Shown: positions 43,172 through 50,875 of the stretch, piece by piece | Numbering within the stretch: the stretch's first letter is position 1 | Layout of the letters: every line of letters starts with the position of its first letter | Assembly (NCBI GenBank): GCA_026129765.1 | Contig: JAHCHP010000018.1 | Coordinates: forward strand, 19,815 to 83,814 | From: Fimbriimonadia bacterium | Lineage (GTDB): Bacteria; Armatimonadota; Fimbriimonadia; Fimbriimonadales; GBS-DC | Direction of reading: 5' to 3' | DNA length: 64,000 bases | The notes under the pieces: model-generated | Told to the model about the DNA's origin: nothing | The model's input: the letters and a program-made list of their open reading frames with translations, nothing else | Databases searched by the model: none | Translations under genes and position numbers: made by a program

Positions 43172-43235
43172 TTTCCACTTGGCTTTGAGCCGTATTCACA
43201 ACTTACATTTAATACCAACAAGGGGGTTTATCTCA

Positions 43236-43898
43236 ATGAAGAAGCAACTTTTATCGATTGGCGTTTTATCCGCGCTTGTTTTAACCAGCACCACCGCTGC
43301 GCGCGCTGACAGCTATGCAGGCAGCGATTGGCTGTTCAACTTGAGTGGCGTACTCACTGCGCCGCTCGTCGGCACATTGGCATTGAACGTTGTCAACGAA
43401 CCGATCACCATCGGACAGTCCGGCGTAACTGCCATCACCATTCCTGTCAATTTCCCACCCTACTTCAATTCTACGGTGAATGCGACCGTTACCGGAACCA
43501 ATGTAAAGGGGAGCGTGAACATTGCACAAGTCATTATCCCCAGTGGAACCATCAGCGGTGTTAACTTCGATCTGCGCTTGCAGAACATCACCGTGAACTT
43601 GGTGGGGAATTCGACCGGCATCAACCCGGGAATCATCGAGGCTTTCGGTCCGCGCGTCCATGATATTACGGGTGTTCCCTCCACTGATCCTTTCAGCACG
43701 AACCCTAACACGACTTGGGCAACCATTCAAAATGTCCAGATACCGGGTCCCTTTAATACCTGGATCACGATCGGCAGCGCAACCGTGAGCGTGTCCAGTT
43801 GGAACGCGACTCGTCCCGTGCCAGAGCCTGCCAGCATGATCGCGCTGGGTACGGGTTTGGTTGGTCTATTGGCTGCCCGACGACGACGTACTCGCTGA
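43236..43898 (+). CDS. PEP-CTERM exoprotein, paralogue B
   Basis: A 220-residue exported protein with the same plan as the preceding gene: signal peptide KKQLLSIGVLSALVLTST, DSYAGSDWLFNLSGVLTAPL, FGPRVHDITGVPSTDPFSTN, and the tail VPEPASMIALGTG-span-RRRTR. The leader (ACCAACAAGGGGGTTTA before the ATG) is the same as in paralogue A, so leader and gene were duplicated together. A G/C-rich hairpin lies after its stop, and the third PEP-CTERM gene follows. Confidence 0.88.
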   Translation: MKKQLLSIGVLSALVLTSTTAARADSYAGSDWLFNLSGVLTAPLVGTLALNVVNEPITIGQSGVTAITIPVNFPPYFNSTVNATVTGTNVKGSVNIAQVIIPSGTISGVNFDLRLQNITVNLVGNSTGINPGIIEAFGPRVHDITGVPSTDPFSTNPNTTWATIQNVQIPGPFNTWITIGSATVSVSSWNATRPVPEPASMIALGTGLVGLLAARRRRTR

Positions 43899-43931
43899 TT
43901 ACGCTTTTTTTTCATTCGCAACTTGTTTTAA

Positions 43932-43960
43932 CCCCGCCTGCTCTCTACGGGCAGGCGGGG
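43932..43960 (+). terminator. Strong hairpin between PEP-CTERM genes 2 and 3
   Basis: CCCCGCCTGC (43932-43941) pairs perfectly with GCAGGCGGGG (43951-43960). No U-tract follows, and the next ribosome site is 10 bp beyond, so it may stabilise an upstream message or weaken read-through rather than terminate fully. Confidence 0.5.
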
Positions 43961-43983
43961 GTCATCAGAAAAGAGGAGACATC

Positions 43984-44940
43984 ATGACTACATACAAATT
44001 GATTGCTTCATTAGCAGTCTTACAGGGTATCGCCCTGACCGCATTTTCTCAAGCCTACGACTTTCAAATCAAGTCCAATCAGAGCGGCTTGAACGGCAAC
44101 CTCGCGCTGACGGTCGACACCAACGGCACGCTGATCGGCAACTACGACCAGACCAACAACCCTACAGGCACGCGCACGAAACCCGGCTTGTTTGGCTCGT
44201 TTGGCAGCACCGAAAATTTGGCGGTGAATGTCGATTTGGACGCGCAATTGGGTGGCAACCTAAGCACCCAATCCAGCGGCACCTTCCGCATGTCGTTCGA
44301 CATTGGCAATGGTCTCGTACAGGTTGAGAACTTCTTCTCCAACTTCCTGTCCAGCGGTTCCGAGTCGCTGCCTGCCACTATCACTTTGCTTTACGAGAGT
44401 TTCAGAACGCGCAACCCAGACTCAACTTACATTGGCGGTTTTCCGCTGACCCTCCCCATTGGCACTCTGAACTTAACCACCCTGAGCGCAACCCAAACGG
44501 GCGCGGGCGGAGGCACTTTAACTCCAACCGGACCCAATACTTACAGTTTCAACGCGCTTATTCCTATCGATCTGGCGTTCGCGGCTGATTTGCTGGGTAA
44601 CCCGTTGGCAAACACGCTGCCCTTCGCGCTGCCCTTCATGGGCGAAGTGACTCTCGTGGGCAATCAAGCCAGCCTGACCTCCCTTCAGCCGCTCGCGTTT
44701 GACGAGAACATTCCCTTGGATATCGCGCTGCCGGGTTTTGAGCTGCCCTTACCTACGATTCTGCCTCCGGGCGGCACTGCCAATGTCATATTCAACCTGA
44801 ACCTGAACGGCATCGGAACCGACGCGGATCTTGAGTTGAACCTCAATGCAAATGGCGAATTAGTGCCGGAACCCGCCAGCATGATCGCGTTGGGCGCTGG
44901 GCTTCTAAGTTTGGCGGCGCGCCGGCGCAAACGCGCTTAA
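43984..44940 (+). CDS. PEP-CTERM exoprotein, unrelated mature part
   Basis: A 318-residue exported protein. ATG 43984 follows GAGGAG. Signal peptide MTTYKLIASLAVLQGIALTA ends near FSQA. The mature part is rich in Gly, Asn, Thr and Leu with regular strands (YDFQIKSNQSGLNGNLALTV, FGSFGSTENLAVNVDLDAQL), probably a beta sandwich. The tail is VPEPASMIALGAG-span-RRRKRA. It does not resemble paralogues A and B outside the signals. It may be co-transcribed with them. Confidence 0.85.
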   Translation: MTTYKLIASLAVLQGIALTAFSQAYDFQIKSNQSGLNGNLALTVDTNGTLIGNYDQTNNPTGTRTKPGLFGSFGSTENLAVNVDLDAQLGGNLSTQSSGTFRMSFDIGNGLVQVENFFSNFLSSGSESLPATITLLYESFRTRNPDSTYIGGFPLTLPIGTLNLTTLSATQTGAGGGTLTPTGPNTYSFNALIPIDLAFAADLLGNPLANTLPFALPFMGEVTLVGNQASLTSLQPLAFDENIPLDIALPGFELPLPTILPPGGTANVIFNLNLNGIGTDADLELNLNANGELVPEPASMIALGAGLLSLAARRRKRA

Positions 44941-44982
44941 AAGGCAGGAATCGACGTTCATTAACTCGAACAAGTCCCTATC

Positions 44983-46236
44983 ATGCAACGGCGAAATTCA
45001 AACAGATTGCAGGCAGGGGCGTTTAAGGTCGATATCACTCCCGATATCGGCAAAATCAAGATTCAACTGGGGGGCTATGGCGCAAGGCTCAATATGCCCC
45101 CCAAAGGCGTGCGCGACCCCATCTATGCGCGCGCATTGGTTCTGAAAAAAGGCGATCATAAACTGGCGTTGGTCGCTTTAGACCATTTGTTAGTCCCCGC
45201 CAGCCTGACCCGCGAAGTGCTGAAAGGGATTCAAGCGACTGGCATCGGCTCCCAGTCGCTCTTCATGGCCGCCTCGCACACCCACTGCGCGCCGGACGCG
45301 ATGGGTCTGAACGAGCGCATGAAGATCGCGCTGCCAGGAGTCGGCTCCTTTCTCCCGGACTTTCTCAGTTTCACTGCCGAAAAAGTGACGCGCGCGATTC
45401 TGGAAGCGGATAAACGGCTGCAAGACGCAGATTTTGCGCTGCATGCGGAAGCAATTCCCAAAATGAACCGCAACCGCCGCGGCTGGAAAGTCACCGATCC
45501 GACCATGACCGTTGCGCATTTCAAAACCCCGCAAGGAAAAACCATCGCTTGTTTGACAGTCTATGCCGCGCACCCCACCATTTACGGGCATACCATGATG
45601 GAGGTCACCGCCGAGTTTCCGGGCGTGTTGCAGAACGGCTTGGAAAAAGCGTTTGGCAGCGACGCGGTCGCACTCTTCATGAACGGCGCTCAAGGAGACG
45701 TCTCGCCCGAAGCCGATGAGGGCAAAAACGATGACGAGCGCGTCCAAATCTATGGCGCGAAATTGCTCAATCATGCGCAGCAGCTCTTAAAGAAGGCAAA
45801 GACCCAGCCCGATCCCATGCTCAGCAGTGTCGTGACGGTTTCGCTTCCTGAACCTCGCCCCCACCCCGAATTCCAAGAGTCGGCGGGGCGCGAATACAAA
45901 ATTCCCGAAGCGCTGCTGAAGACCATCGTGAAACAGGTCGCGCCTCCCGAGTCACCCGTATCGCTGGCGCAAATCGGCTCCCTGCTCTTAATGGGCTATC
46001 CCGGAGAACCGATCAGCGAATTAGCAATCGGTCTCAAACAGTATGCCGAATCACGCGGTTATGCGCACGCCGCGCCGGTCGCGCTGGTCAATGATTGGGT
46101 GGGTTACATCCTGACCGCAGAGAAATATAATGTAGGTGGATATGAAGCGACGGTCTCTTTTCACGGACCCGATTTAGGGAAAACCATTGAAGATGCCATG
46201 AAAGACGCCGTAAACAGGTTGATGCGTCCCAGATGA
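44983..46236 (+). CDS. Neutral/alkaline ceramidase-like protein
   Basis: A 417-residue protein of the neutral ceramidase N-terminal domain family. It has FKVDITPDIG, GGYGARLNMPPKGVRDPIYARAL, VALDHLLVPASL, ASHTHCAPDAMG (zinc-type His), NRNRRGW, and AAHPTIYG with the later FMNGAQGDVSPEA. No signal peptide is present, and the C-terminal Ig-like domain of real ceramidases is absent, so it is one of the many family members of unknown substrate, probably cleaving an amide in a lipid or peptidoglycan-like compound. Its stop overlaps the GNAT start by 4 bp. Confidence 0.87.
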   Translation: MQRRNSNRLQAGAFKVDITPDIGKIKIQLGGYGARLNMPPKGVRDPIYARALVLKKGDHKLALVALDHLLVPASLTREVLKGIQATGIGSQSLFMAASHTHCAPDAMGLNERMKIALPGVGSFLPDFLSFTAEKVTRAILEADKRLQDADFALHAEAIPKMNRNRRGWKVTDPTMTVAHFKTPQGKTIACLTVYAAHPTIYGHTMMEVTAEFPGVLQNGLEKAFGSDAVALFMNGAQGDVSPEADEGKNDDERVQIYGAKLLNHAQQLLKKAKTQPDPMLSSVVTVSLPEPRPHPEFQESAGREYKIPEALLKTIVKQVAPPESPVSLAQIGSLLLMGYPGEPISELAIGLKQYAESRGYAHAAPVALVNDWVGYILTAEKYNVGGYEATVSFHGPDLGKTIEDAMKDAVNRLMRPR

Positions 46237-46697
46237 TGAAGACGCAGGTTCGAAAAGCGCGCGCGCAAGACGCCGCTGCCATCCAAGCCTTGATTAACGC
46301 CTTTGCGGATGAAGGCAAAATGCTGTTTCGAACGCTGCCTGAAATTTTCTTGATTTTGCGCGACTTTCATGTTGTCGAACAAGACCATCAAATCGTGGGC
46401 TGCGCCGCGCTTCACCTGTTCGATGAACAGTATGCAGAACTCAAATCAATAGCGGTCGATGCCGCCTGTCAAGGCAAAGGCTATGGACGGCTGCTCATCG
46501 AATCTTGCCTTCACGAAGCATTAGCGTTGGGCGCGCAATATGTGTTTGCCTTGACTTTCCAACCCGAGTTTTTCGAGAAGGTCGGCTTCCAAGCGGTTCC
46601 CCGCGACGCGCTGCCCAGCCATATCTGGACGGAGTGTCTTTTTTGTCCCGGCTACCCCGATTGCGGCGAACGCGCATTTCTAAAAAAGATGACCTGA
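46233..46697 (+). CDS. GNAT family N-acetyltransferase, ArgA/NAGS-like
   Basis: A 154-residue acetyltransferase. Acetyl-CoA loop is SIAVDAACQGKGYGRLLIES (the Q/RxxGxG/A motif), preceded by EIFLILRDFHVVEQDHQIVG. The C-terminal CLFCPGYPDCGERAFLKK resembles the cysteine pattern of ArgA-type N-acetylglutamate synthases, suggesting amino-acid N-acetylation, perhaps in arginine synthesis (inference). It overlaps the ceramidase-like gene by 4 bp (ATGA) and precedes purM. Confidence 0.88.
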   Translation: MMKTQVRKARAQDAAAIQALINAFADEGKMLFRTLPEIFLILRDFHVVEQDHQIVGCAALHLFDEQYAELKSIAVDAACQGKGYGRLLIESCLHEALALGAQYVFALTFQPEFFEKVGFQAVPRDALPSHIWTECLFCPGYPDCGERAFLKKMT

Positions 46698-46704
46698 TGT
46701 GTGC

Positions 46705-46710
46705 TATACT
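46705..46710 (+). promoter_or_regulatory. TATACT box directly before purM
   Basis: The box ends 8 nt before ATG 46719. The upstream in-frame GTG 46701 overlaps the box, so ATG 46719 is the better start. Confidence 0.5.
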
Positions 46711-46718
46711 CTAAACCT

Positions 46719-47756
46719 ATGCTGAATGAGGGATACACCTACAAAGACGCCGGTGTCGACATCGAAGCAGCCAATGTCGCTCTGGAGCGCGTCAAAGCGA
46801 CTGTTCAAAGCACCTTCACGCCCGCCGTGCTGTCTGATATGGGCGCGTTCGGCGGTATGTTCAATGCCGATTTTTCGGAGTATCAACAACCGGTGCTGGT
46901 CGCCACCATTGACGGGGTCGGCACAAAAGTGCGCGTGGCGCGAATGATGAACAGCTACGAGGTCATCGGGCGCGACATCGTGTCCCACTCCATCAATGAC
47001 CTGCTGGTGCAGGCAGCGAAACCGCTCTTCTTTTTAGACTATTTCGCGACCGCTCGCTTGGAGCCAGAACAACTGATTCAAGTGGTGCAAGGCGCAGCAG
47101 CCACCTGCCAAGAGCATGGAATTGCATTGCTGGGGGGCGAAACCGCAGAAATGCCCGATGTCTATATGCCGGGCGAAATCGATGTAGCAGGTTGTATGAT
47201 TGGTGTCGCCGAAAAAGAACATATCCCCAGCCCCCATAACATCACGCCGGGCGACGCGGTGATCGGCATCGCCTCGAATGGTTTGCATACGAATGGTTTC
47301 ACGCTTGCTCGCAAAGTGCTGTTTGAAATTGGCAACATGCGCATCGATGAAATGCTGCCAGAATACAATCAGATTTTGGGCGAAGTGCTGTTGCAGCCCC
47401 ACCGAGTCTATCTAAAAAGCGTATTCCCACTGCTCGAGTCAGGAGTCGCGCATGGCATGGCGCATATCACAGGCGGCGGATTGTATGACAACCTGCCCCG
47501 CGTGACGCCGATTGACTGCCGGGTGATCCTCGACCGGCGCGGTTGGGAGGTACCACCCATCTTTCAATTGATCCAGCAATTGGGCAGCGTGCCGGATAAC
47601 GAAATGTACCGTACCTTCAATATGGGCATCGGTTTCGCATTGTTCATTCCGCGTGACCGCTCCCAAGAGGTGTTGGCGGAACTGCAAATGGCGGGAGAAA
47701 CCGCCTGGCTGATTGGCGAAGTGCAGCGCGGCACGCGGGAAGTGCAGATTATCTGA
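46719..47756 (+). CDS. purM: Phosphoribosylformylglycinamidine cyclo-ligase (AIR synthetase)
   Basis: A 345-residue PurM. Start ATG 46719 gives MLNEGYTYKDAGVDIEAANV, the conserved N-terminus. It has VATIDGVGTKVRVARM (ATP/FGAM site), IGRDIVSHSINDLL, LLGGETAEMPDVY and HITGGGLYDNLPRV. It makes aminoimidazole ribonucleotide in purine synthesis. It ends 2 bp before the glycosyltransferase start. Confidence 0.96.
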   Translation: MLNEGYTYKDAGVDIEAANVALERVKATVQSTFTPAVLSDMGAFGGMFNADFSEYQQPVLVATIDGVGTKVRVARMMNSYEVIGRDIVSHSINDLLVQAAKPLFFLDYFATARLEPEQLIQVVQGAAATCQEHGIALLGGETAEMPDVYMPGEIDVAGCMIGVAEKEHIPSPHNITPGDAVIGIASNGLHTNGFTLARKVLFEIGNMRIDEMLPEYNQILGEVLLQPHRVYLKSVFPLLESGVAHGMAHITGGGLYDNLPRVTPIDCRVILDRRGWEVPPIFQLIQQLGSVPDNEMYRTFNMGIGFALFIPRDRSQEVLAELQMAGETAWLIGEVQRGTREVQII

Positions 47757-47758
47757 CG

Positions 47759-48526
47759 ATGAAGCCATTTTCTCTCTCGGTCGTGGTTCCTGCCTATAAT
47801 GAAGAGGAGCGGTTGGAACGAACCCTCAACAGGCTGTTGGAATATTTCCAATCCCAGCCCTATACGTTCGACATTCAAATCGTCAGCGATGGCAGCGTCG
47901 ATAAAACAAACGAGATCGCGCAAACCTACGCCCAGCGTACCCCCCACGTCCAACTGTTGGATTACAAGCCCAATCGCGGAAAGGGATACGCGGTTCGCTA
48001 TGGCGTGTTAAAAGCGCAAGGCGATTATATCCTCTTTTGCGATGCAGACCTGGCAACCCCCATCGAAGAGATCGAAAAACTGCTGCCCCATGCGCTCAAA
48101 GGTATAGACGTGGTCATCGGCTCGCGTCCTTTGAAAGAGTCCAACCTTCTCATTCGGCAGCCTTTCTACCGGGAGTGGCTGGGACGCGCATTCAACAAAG
48201 CGGTGCAGATGCTGGCAGTCAAAGGCATTCAAGACACGCAGTGCGGTTTCAAACTATTCAAACGCGAAGCGGCGCATGCAGTGTTCAACCTCTGTTCGCT
48301 GGATGGATTTAGTTTCGATTTTGAAGTGCTTTATATGGCGCGGCGTTTGGGCTACCAAATCGAGGAGGTTCCCATCCGCTGGATGCACCAGCCCGGTTCC
48401 AAAGTGCGCCTGCTGCGCGACGGTTCGCGGATGCTGCGCGACCTCGTTTGGCTGCGTTTAACCGGATGGCGGCGCAGCGCGATTGCCGCCCTGCCCGCTT
48501 CCCAAAAAACCGCAGAGCCGAAGTAG
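47759..48526 (+). CDS. Family 2 glycosyltransferase, dolichyl-phosphate glucosyltransferase-like
   Basis: A 255-residue GT-A enzyme. It has VVPAYNEEERLERTL, SDGSVDKTNEIAQ, CDADLATPIEEIEKL (DxD-type), GSRPLKESNL, DTQCGFKLFKREAA and GYQIEEVPIRWMHQPGSKV. This is the ALG5/DPM1-like pattern of polyprenyl-phosphate glycosyltransferases. No membrane segment follows. It probably charges a lipid carrier with a hexose for envelope glycans. It starts 2 bp after purM, an unlikely functional partner, so the unit is probably just co-transcribed. Confidence 0.9.
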   Translation: MKPFSLSVVVPAYNEEERLERTLNRLLEYFQSQPYTFDIQIVSDGSVDKTNEIAQTYAQRTPHVQLLDYKPNRGKGYAVRYGVLKAQGDYILFCDADLATPIEEIEKLLPHALKGIDVVIGSRPLKESNLLIRQPFYREWLGRAFNKAVQMLAVKGIQDTQCGFKLFKREAAHAVFNLCSLDGFSFDFEVLYMARRLGYQIEEVPIRWMHQPGSKVRLLRDGSRMLRDLVWLRLTGWRRSAIAALPASQKTAEPK

Positions 48527-48533
48527 CAGTGCC

Positions 48534-48563
48534 TTCCCAAAAAATTCCAATTTTTTTTGGGAA
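48534..48563 (+). terminator. Hairpin after the glycosyltransferase gene
   Basis: TTCCCAAAAAA pairs with TTTTTTTTGGGAA around a short loop. The stem is A/T-rich and its 3' arm is itself T-rich, compatible with a terminator of the purM unit. Confidence 0.55.
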
Positions 48564-48568
48564 CCTTT

Positions 48569-48699
48569 CCGAATCCCCTGACGTCCAAGATTCGGGTTTA
48601 CTGGTTGGCGTGATAATCTCCCGTCCCTTCCTTCCAGAAAGTCACGACTGTCATCAGGCAGAACCGGTCAGATAAACCCGGCAGCACTCTCTCCGAATC
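48569..48699 (+). ncRNA. Candidate structured RNA with mutually exclusive pairings
   Basis: GATTCGG (48589-48595) can pair with CCGAATC at 48569-48575 or with the identical CCGAATC at 48693-48699. The overlapping CGGGTTTA (48593-48600) pairs instead with TAAACCCG (48673-48680), and the long-range stem extends by CTGGTT with AACCGG (48601-48606, 48662-48667). A strong terminator follows. No known riboswitch core was recognised. It could be a small RNA or an attenuator. Confidence 0.35.
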
Positions 48700-48735
48700 G
48701 GGCGCGAGACACTCTCCTCGCGCCCTCTTTTTTTA
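48700..48735 (+). terminator. Strong Rho-independent terminator
   Basis: GGGCGCGAG (48700-48708) pairs with CTCGCGCCC (48717-48725), then CTTTTTTTTT-like U-tract. It is 19 bp before the M28 promoter box. Confidence 0.9.
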
Positions 48736-48751
48736 TTATCCTGCAGATTCA

Positions 48752-48759
48752 GGTATCAT
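48752..48759 (+). promoter_or_regulatory. GGTATCAT -10 box directly before the M28 peptidase
   Basis: It ends 5 nt before ATG 48765. This is an exported protein with a leaderless-type start. Confidence 0.5.
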
Positions 48760-48764
48760 CTACT

Positions 48765-50402
48765 ATGCAAAAACTCATCTCTTCTAAAAGCATGCCGCAT
48801 GCGCGGTGGATCGCGCTTTTCTGCCTGTTCCTATCGATTCATGCGGTTGCGCTGCCCCAAACATCCGCTGCCCCCAAAGCGCCTTCGTTTGGCGGCGTCA
48901 ATACGATTCGCAGCGAGGATTTGAAAGCGCACTTAGAATTTATCGCGTCCGACGAGTTAGAAGGGCGCAACACGCCTTCACGCGGGCTGCGACTGGCGGA
49001 AATGTACATTGAATCACACCTCAAACGCTGGGGACTGAAACCAGGCGGCGAAAATGGAACCTACTTCCAATCCCTTCATTTTGAATCATCGCGCCTGTTG
49101 CCGGAACGCGGCGCCATGGCAGTCAACGGCAAAGCATTGGAATATGGCGCGGACTTCGCGGCAGAGTCGATCCCTTGCGATTTTACCAGCGGAGAGCTGG
49201 TCTATGTGGGATATGGCTATGAAGATGAGAGTCGGGGCATCACTCCTTTCAAAGAGGTGGATGTCCGGGGCAAAATGATGGTCATTTTGCGAGGGATGCC
49301 GCCCGCCATCGAACAAGCGATTCAGGAATCGGAAGAGCCGAAAGTCACTTGGCTGACGCCTCGCCAAACCGCCCTCAAATATGGCGCGAAAGCCATCATC
49401 GTCATTTATCCGACCGGTGAGCGTTTGGATCGCGGCGGCGCATCCTCCCGGCGTGGCGGGGGTTATCGTCAAATCGCGCGTGACGCGGTGGATCGAGTGC
49501 CTGAAATCAGCGTCTCCAAAACCTTCCTCGATGCGCTGTGCGAAGGCGAGAACCTCTCTTCAGAAGAACTACTGAAACGGCTTTCCGACCGCCAAGCCGG
49601 AACGCCCTATCGTTTTTCTGCCAGCAAACCGTTCACGCTCAAAGTGTCAGCGGAAAGAAGCGTGATGGAATCGCGCAATGTCATTGCGATTGTGGAGGGC
49701 AGCGACCCTAAACTGAAATCGGAATATATCGCGATTGGCGCGCACCTGGATCACGTGGGAATGCGAACGGGCGGCGCGCCCGGCGATGACCTCATCTTTA
49801 ACGGCGCAGATGATGATGGCTCTGGAAGCGTCTCATTGATCGAGATGGCGGAAGCCTTCGCGACAGGTCCCAAGCCCAAACGCTCTATTCTTTTCGTTTG
49901 GCATACTGGCGAAGAGAAGGGATTGCTGGGGGCGCGCTATTTTATGACTTACCCTACTGTGCCGATTAGCCAAATCATCGCGCAATTGAACATCGATATG
50001 ATCGGTAGAACGAAACTGCCCGGAAACGATCATCCCGCCGATGCGTTGCTGTCGGGTCCCGATGAGGTCTATTTGGTCGGCTCCAAAAAGATGAGTACCG
50101 ACTTAGGGAAGGTATCGGAAGAGGTAAACAACCGTTTCTTGAAGCTCAAGTTCAACTACCATTATGATGATCCCAACGACCGGGAACGGATTTTCTTTCG
50201 CAGCGATCATTACGAATACGCCAAAAAAGGTATCCCCATTATTTTCTATTTCTCTGGCATTCATCAAGATTATCACCAAGTGGGGGATGAAGTCCATAAA
50301 ATCGACTTTGTCAAAATGAGGAAAGTCGCTCAAACGATTTTCGCGACCGCTTGGACTCTTGCAAACAATCCGAAACGCCCCGTCGTGGATAAGCCTTTGT
50401 AA
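48765..50402 (+). CDS. Secreted M28 family zinc aminopeptidase with PA domain
   Basis: A 545-residue exported peptidase. Signal peptide covers residues 1-35 (WIALFCLFLSIHAVAL). LKAHLEFIASDELEGRNTPS starts the catalytic fold; residues about 125-260 form the protease-associated insert. Zinc ligands lie in AIGAHLDHVGM (His), NGADDDGSGSVSLIEM (Asp) and WHTGEEKGLLGARYFM (Glu), with LNIDMIGR and YHQVGDEVHKIDF supplying the rest. It trims N-terminal residues from extracellular peptides. Confidence 0.93.
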   Translation: MQKLISSKSMPHARWIALFCLFLSIHAVALPQTSAAPKAPSFGGVNTIRSEDLKAHLEFIASDELEGRNTPSRGLRLAEMYIESHLKRWGLKPGGENGTYFQSLHFESSRLLPERGAMAVNGKALEYGADFAAESIPCDFTSGELVYVGYGYEDESRGITPFKEVDVRGKMMVILRGMPPAIEQAIQESEEPKVTWLTPRQTALKYGAKAIIVIYPTGERLDRGGASSRRGGGYRQIARDAVDRVPEISVSKTFLDALCEGENLSSEELLKRLSDRQAGTPYRFSASKPFTLKVSAERSVMESRNVIAIVEGSDPKLKSEYIAIGAHLDHVGMRTGGAPGDDLIFNGADDDGSGSVSLIEMAEAFATGPKPKRSILFVWHTGEEKGLLGARYFMTYPTVPISQIIAQLNIDMIGRTKLPGNDHPADALLSGPDEVYLVGSKKMSTDLGKVSEEVNNRFLKLKFNYHYDDPNDRERIFFRSDHYEYAKKGIPIIFYFSGIHQDYHQVGDEVHKIDFVKMRKVAQTIFATAWTLANNPKRPVVDKPL

Positions 50403-50419
50403 TCGCTGATGAGCAGCCC

Positions 50420-50590
50420 CCAGTGAAGGTGTCTCAAAACCTGTCGTCATTCCCGTTGGTCATCCTCGCGAAAGCGGGGAACGCGGGAATCCAACCTTTG
50501 AAAAGCAGATTCTTCGCTACGCTCAGAATGACAGCCGAGGCAGAGCCTGCCTATTTGTCATGCCGAGCGTAGCCGAGGCATCTGCTGTTT
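50420..50590 (+). repeat. Dispersed intergenic repeat, copy 6 (most complete)
   Basis: It contains every part: CAGTGAAGGTGTCTCAAAAC, GTCATTCCCGTTGGTCATCC, GAACGCGGGAATCC, CCTTTGAAAAGCAGATTCTT, CGCTACGCTCAGAATGACAG, TGTCATGCCGAGCGTAGCCG and AGGCATCTGCTG. Confidence 0.8.
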
Positions 50591-50671
50591 TCAATGAACC
50601 TTCACAGTCCGCTTCGCTATTCTTCACAAAACCGCTTGTGATCAAGAAAAAAACGAAATTCCCACAGATTC

Positions 50672-50688
50672 TTGTCCGGTTTTGCGCC
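50672..50688 (+). promoter_or_regulatory. Shared upstream motif of PEP-CTERM gene 4
   Basis: TTGTCCGGTTTTGCGCC, the third occurrence of the motif near PEP-CTERM genes. Confidence 0.4.
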
Positions 50689-50875
50689 TACTACGAGTCT
50701 ATATACTTGGAAGGCAAAGGTAAGATCAGTTTACAGTTTTAATATTGTATACTCTTTTTTTGTTTCCAATTAATTCCACAGACCATGTTTGGCTGTGAGA
50801 CAAGGGTGAAGTAAGAACTCGAGCCCATAGATTTATAAGGGCATTTTCAATTGACTCAATGGAGGCTTGTATCAC

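Larger units (their letters stand above)
50403..50875. other. Intergenic region, 473 bp
   Basis: It holds a dispersed repeat copy (50420-50590), the shared PEP-CTERM upstream motif (50672-50688), a possible -10 box TATACT at 50748-50753, and the ribosome site GGAGG at 50861-50865. Confidence 0.6.

Noticed and set aside
48660..48690. Resemblance to the 3' part of a cobalamin riboswitch (GTCAGATAAACCCGGC)
   Set aside because: The conserved B12-box and the GCCACTG-like core are missing, so the class cannot be supported.
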